Below are positions 61,430-64,000 of a DNA stretch of 64,000 nucleotides, piece by piece; positions within the stretch are counted from its first letter, which is position 1; each line of letters opens with the position of its first letter. The notes beneath the pieces were generated by a model. That model was given only the letters and a program-made list of their open reading frames with translations, was not told the DNA's origin and did not search any database. The translations under genes and the position numbers were made by a program. This DNA comes from Chaetoceros tenuissimus (lineage: Eukaryota > Bacillariophyta > Thalassiosirophyceae > Chaetocerotales > Chaetocerotaceae). Where the stretch lies: assembly GCA_021927905.1 (NCBI GenBank), contig BLLK01000019.1:682001-746000 (forward strand). Reading direction: 5' to 3'.

Positions 61430-63271
61430 ATGTTTCATTCCACTCGAAGACGAAGCAGCAATTTCTCAAGCAGTCGGAATATTTCGGAAATAACTAGTGA
61501 TGATGGATATTCAATTTCAGATGACGACTATGAATCACGTCGATCCGAAGCAAGCAGTATTTATTCAGTGCGAAAAAGGCCAGAAAAGAAATTGAGTCAA
61601 CGTCAACGAAAATGGAGAAATCATTTCATTACATTCATGAGTTTTGTGATATCCATTGCATGTGGATACTTTACAGTTGTGATTGTACATCATTTGCATG
61701 AGCAAAAAAGTCAAACTGGTCCAACCATGGCTCCTACATTTATTTCTCAAGAGCCATCCGTCTCTCCAAGTATGATTCCAATTGCAGAAAATATACCGAG
61801 CAAGAAACCGACCATGAGACCAACAGTGGATATTACATTGAAAAAAGATGAAGCAACAACATCAGCACCGACAAAATCGCCAAGTCATTTCCCAAGCAAT
61901 GTACGAAGTGCCGTACCATCTCTTTTCTTGAGTCAAGAACCATCCCCCTTTCCTTCGGAGCTTCCTTCAGTACAAGCGAGCGAGTCACCGTCCATGCATC
62001 CATCGTTACAATTTTCAACAACCCCTTCTAAATCCCAAATACCGTCGATGCATCCGACTTGGACTCCATCATTTATACCAACGGGACAACCAACATATTT
62101 ATCATGGAGTGAACGAGAAACATTGACATCTTTAGGAAAACAAGGTGGTAAATCTGTAGCATTATCCTATAATGGAGAATGTCTTGCTATTGGTGTGCCA
62201 TCACAACCCATCAATTCTGAGAAAACAGTATATGGGTTCGTAAAGTTCTATGAGTATGATGCAACTTTAGAAAAATGGACATTTGTGCAAAATATAAACA
62301 ATGGCTTGAATGGAGGTTTTGCGAGATTTGGTGAGAGTGTTGCGATTTCCGACGATTGTAATGTGATTGCCGTTGGTGTTCCAGATGCTATAAACTCAAA
62401 TAATTCGTGGGTTGGTGCTGTGAAATATCTGACTCGAGGATCCGATGGTTTGTTCCATGAGTTTTTTTCTGTATTTGGTTTGAAAGTCAATAAGTCGACT
62501 GGTTTGTATGTTGCACTTTCGGGTGATGGAAATACGGTCGTTGTACCAGAGCAGAAGTATACTAATGCCGGTGTATATGATTATACTGAAACGGGTATTG
62601 TAAGAGTCTTTCGATATCAAAATGAGATACTTCAACAAGTTGGACAGACTTTACATGGGGAAAACCAACTAAGATACAGATTTGGTACAACGGTTGCAAT
62701 ATCTACTTCTGGGAATATCCTCGCTGTTGCAGCTGAAGACGCAGACGTATCGGGAGGCGATAGAGTAGGCGTGGTGAAAGTGTATAGATTAGTTGATGGA
62801 ACTACTTGGGAGCAGATGGGACGAACATTGACTGGACAAAATGCTTATGAAGAATTTGGCGACGGTCTTTCCCTCTCGGGAGATGGTTTGACCTTAGCGA
62901 TAGGCGCCTCTTATAAAAATCCAAATACGGTAATACACACTGGATACTTGCAAGTATTCCAATTCAAAGATACAGACTGGGTGCAAATAGGCGATACCAT
63001 ATTTGGTCAATGTGCAAAGGCATGCACCGGAATGAATTTATCGTTATCTAAAAATGGAAATGTACTCGTGGATGGTGGCAACAATGAGGCACGCATATTT
63101 CAATTCAAGAATAATAATTGGTATCAAATTTCGGAAGGCTTTACTTTTGACGACAGAGATTGGCGGCTCGATATTGTAGTGAGCATCAGCGGTGACGGAA
63201 AAGTTGTGGCAATGGGAGATACTGTAAAACAATTTGTCAAAACTGTGGATATTGAGGCGTTAGTATTATAA
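61430..63271 (+). CDS. Type II membrane protein with PS stalk and FG-GAP-like propeller
   Basis: 613 residues from ATG 61430 (MFHSTRRRSSNFSSSRNISE); a TTG 60 bp upstream is in frame but not preferred. Cytoplasmic Ser/Arg-rich part 1-60, membrane anchor about 64-88 (FITFMSFVISIACGYFTVVI), Ser/Pro/Thr stalk about 100-225 with PSMHPS-type repeats, then a propeller with repeating units: GKSVALSYNGECLAIGVPS, GESVAISDDCNVIAVGVP, VALSGDGNTVVVPE, TTVAISTSGNILAVAAED and DGLSLSGDGLTLAIGAS. These are FG-GAP-like blades, known from diatom surface proteins. It is a distant paralogue of the gene at 37516 with a better-preserved blade pattern. It is tail-to-tail with array gene 14. Confidence 0.8.
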   Translation: MFHSTRRRSSNFSSSRNISEITSDDGYSISDDDYESRRSEASSIYSVRKRPEKKLSQRQRKWRNHFITFMSFVISIACGYFTVVIVHHLHEQKSQTGPTMAPTFISQEPSVSPSMIPIAENIPSKKPTMRPTVDITLKKDEATTSAPTKSPSHFPSNVRSAVPSLFLSQEPSPFPSELPSVQASESPSMHPSLQFSTTPSKSQIPSMHPTWTPSFIPTGQPTYLSWSERETLTSLGKQGGKSVALSYNGECLAIGVPSQPINSEKTVYGFVKFYEYDATLEKWTFVQNINNGLNGGFARFGESVAISDDCNVIAVGVPDAINSNNSWVGAVKYLTRGSDGLFHEFFSVFGLKVNKSTGLYVALSGDGNTVVVPEQKYTNAGVYDYTETGIVRVFRYQNEILQQVGQTLHGENQLRYRFGTTVAISTSGNILAVAAEDADVSGGDRVGVVKVYRLVDGTTWEQMGRTLTGQNAYEEFGDGLSLSGDGLTLAIGASYKNPNTVIHTGYLQVFQFKDTDWVQIGDTIFGQCAKACTGMNLSLSKNGNVLVDGGNNEARIFQFKNNNWYQISEGFTFDDRDWRLDIVVSISGDGKVVAMGDTVKQFVKTVDIEALVL

Positions 63272-63367
63272 TAATATACATTCTTTCTACAAAAATGGAT
63301 GTCTATGTACATTCTTATTTTCCTCTGATCTAATCTACACAAAGGTGAAAATATGCTTTGAGAACCT

Positions 63368-64000
63368 TCACTTTGACATCTTTCTTCTCTTTCTACTGCG
63401 AGTATTTCCCACTCTCGAGCGTTTATCCATGACAGAAGGCTGTCGACGTAACAAGTAATAACACTGTTCCAAGTCAGCATACTCTCCTACTGCCATCGCT
63501 GCAAAAGGATACAAAGTAGTGATTGGATCTTTGGTTTGAATTTGGTTGTCTGAGAGTGTTGCAAGTAAGATATCATTTGCATTCATGATGTTTGGTCCCG
63601 CTGCTAGTACTGCTTGATGGAGTGTGCGTCCATTGTGGTCCTTCAAATGATAAGCCCACGGGAACTTCTTCATGAATAGATCTTTGTGTTGTGGAGCATT
63701 GATGAAAACATGGTGTAGGATAGGGTAGTCACGCTTGGGAGAAAGTATTTGGTAAAGCAATGACATGGTCTTTTCAACTCCTTTTTCGTTGCACAAAAAG
63801 TCAAACGCTGTCGTACCATTGTCATCTTCGACAAATAGCAATCCTCCGACATTTGCGTGATACTCGAATCCAGCTTTCAAAAGCAAAATGATTCTTTCAT
63901 CTACTTGTGTTGACACGTAATGAATCAAAGGGTTATCTCCGATTCTAGTTTCAATCAATGCATCTGGATCCAAACGAACGAGGAATTCAAACCTCATTTG
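63368..64000 (-). CDS. Ankyrin-like array protein 14, 5' partial (class A tail)
   Basis: The frame is open to the window edge, so the N-terminal half lies outside. The visible 210 residues start at the central unit (MRFEFLVRLDPDALIETRIG) and run through FDFLCNEKGVEKTMSLLYQI, HVFINAPQHKDLFMKKFPWA and the class A end (DNQIQTKDPITTLYPFAAMA, RRQPSVMDKRSR) to a basic tail (RSRKRRKMSK). It continues the tandem array beyond this window. Confidence 0.8.
   Translation of the reverse strand, partial: QMRFEFLVRLDPDALIETRIGDNPLIHYVSTQVDERIILLLKAGFEYHANVGGLLFVEDDNGTTAFDFLCNEKGVEKTMSLLYQILSPKRDYPILHHVFINAPQHKDLFMKKFPWAYHLKDHNGRTLHQAVLAAGPNIMNANDILLATLSDNQIQTKDPITTLYPFAAMAVGEYADLEQCYYLLRRQPSVMDKRSRVGNTRSRKRRKMSK

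Noticed and set aside
39651-64000. The 14-copy array as a CRISPR, satellite or retroelement array
   Set aside because: Units are full protein-coding genes of about 1.2 kb with promoters and 3' flanks; there is no reverse transcriptase, long terminal repeat or spacer structure.

Overview
This window is nuclear DNA from a eukaryotic alga, most likely a centric diatom. Evidence is AT-rich sequence with short GT-AG introns (about 55-130 bp) in a minority of genes, a phytoene desaturase with a plastid-type leader, surface proteins with Ser/Pro (PS) stalks, and diatom-style leucine-rich-repeat (LRR) and ankyrin-like families. A Chaetoceros-like source is my guess from family content only. No tRNA, rRNA or CRISPR was recognised.

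Layout. (1) 1-8.5 kb: a cluster of BspA-type LRR proteins (one 5'-partial, three complete, one relic) around a 938-residue TPR-LRR protein, plus a secreted Cys-rich/PS-rich protein. (2) 8.8-24.2 kb: mostly housekeeping genes: a BRO1 protein, a seven-exon OSCA/TMEM63-like membrane protein, a coiled-coil protein, phytoene desaturase, two RING genes inside a decayed tandem duplication, and a YME1-type i-AAA protease. (3) 24.5-29.9 kb: an ankyrin pseudogene, an ankyrin gene split by a frameshift at an A7 run, and two unrecognised ORFs. (4) 30,213-34,134: a complete PIF/Harbinger-type DNA transposon with 44-bp terminal inverted repeats, TAA target duplications, a DDE transposase and a second ORF. 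(5) 34.4-37.5 kb: a three-exon M1 aminopeptidase. (6) 37.5-64 kb: a tandem array of 14 copies of one ankyrin-like gene family, all on the minus strand, with membrane-anchored beta-propeller genes beside it.

The array is the most striking part. Nearly every copy carries the same composite promoter module: a CCAATGACG box, a middle AAAAGGCC box and a TGACGTCA/GATGTCA (CRE/bZIP-like) box, about 135-225 bp upstream of the start. Diverged copies stand upstream of the split ankyrin gene and the secreted Cys-rich gene, suggesting a regulon. Most copies end in a short basic tail resembling a nuclear localisation signal. Copies fall into two C-terminal classes and several are A/B mosaics. One copy has a nonsense codon, one has lost its 3' end together with its neighbour's promoter, one has lost the basic tail by frameshift, and one multi-gene block is duplicated. 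Membrane propeller genes, intact or decayed, sit next to array members three times, hinting at a surface-protein/nuclear-protein pairing; that last point is inference.
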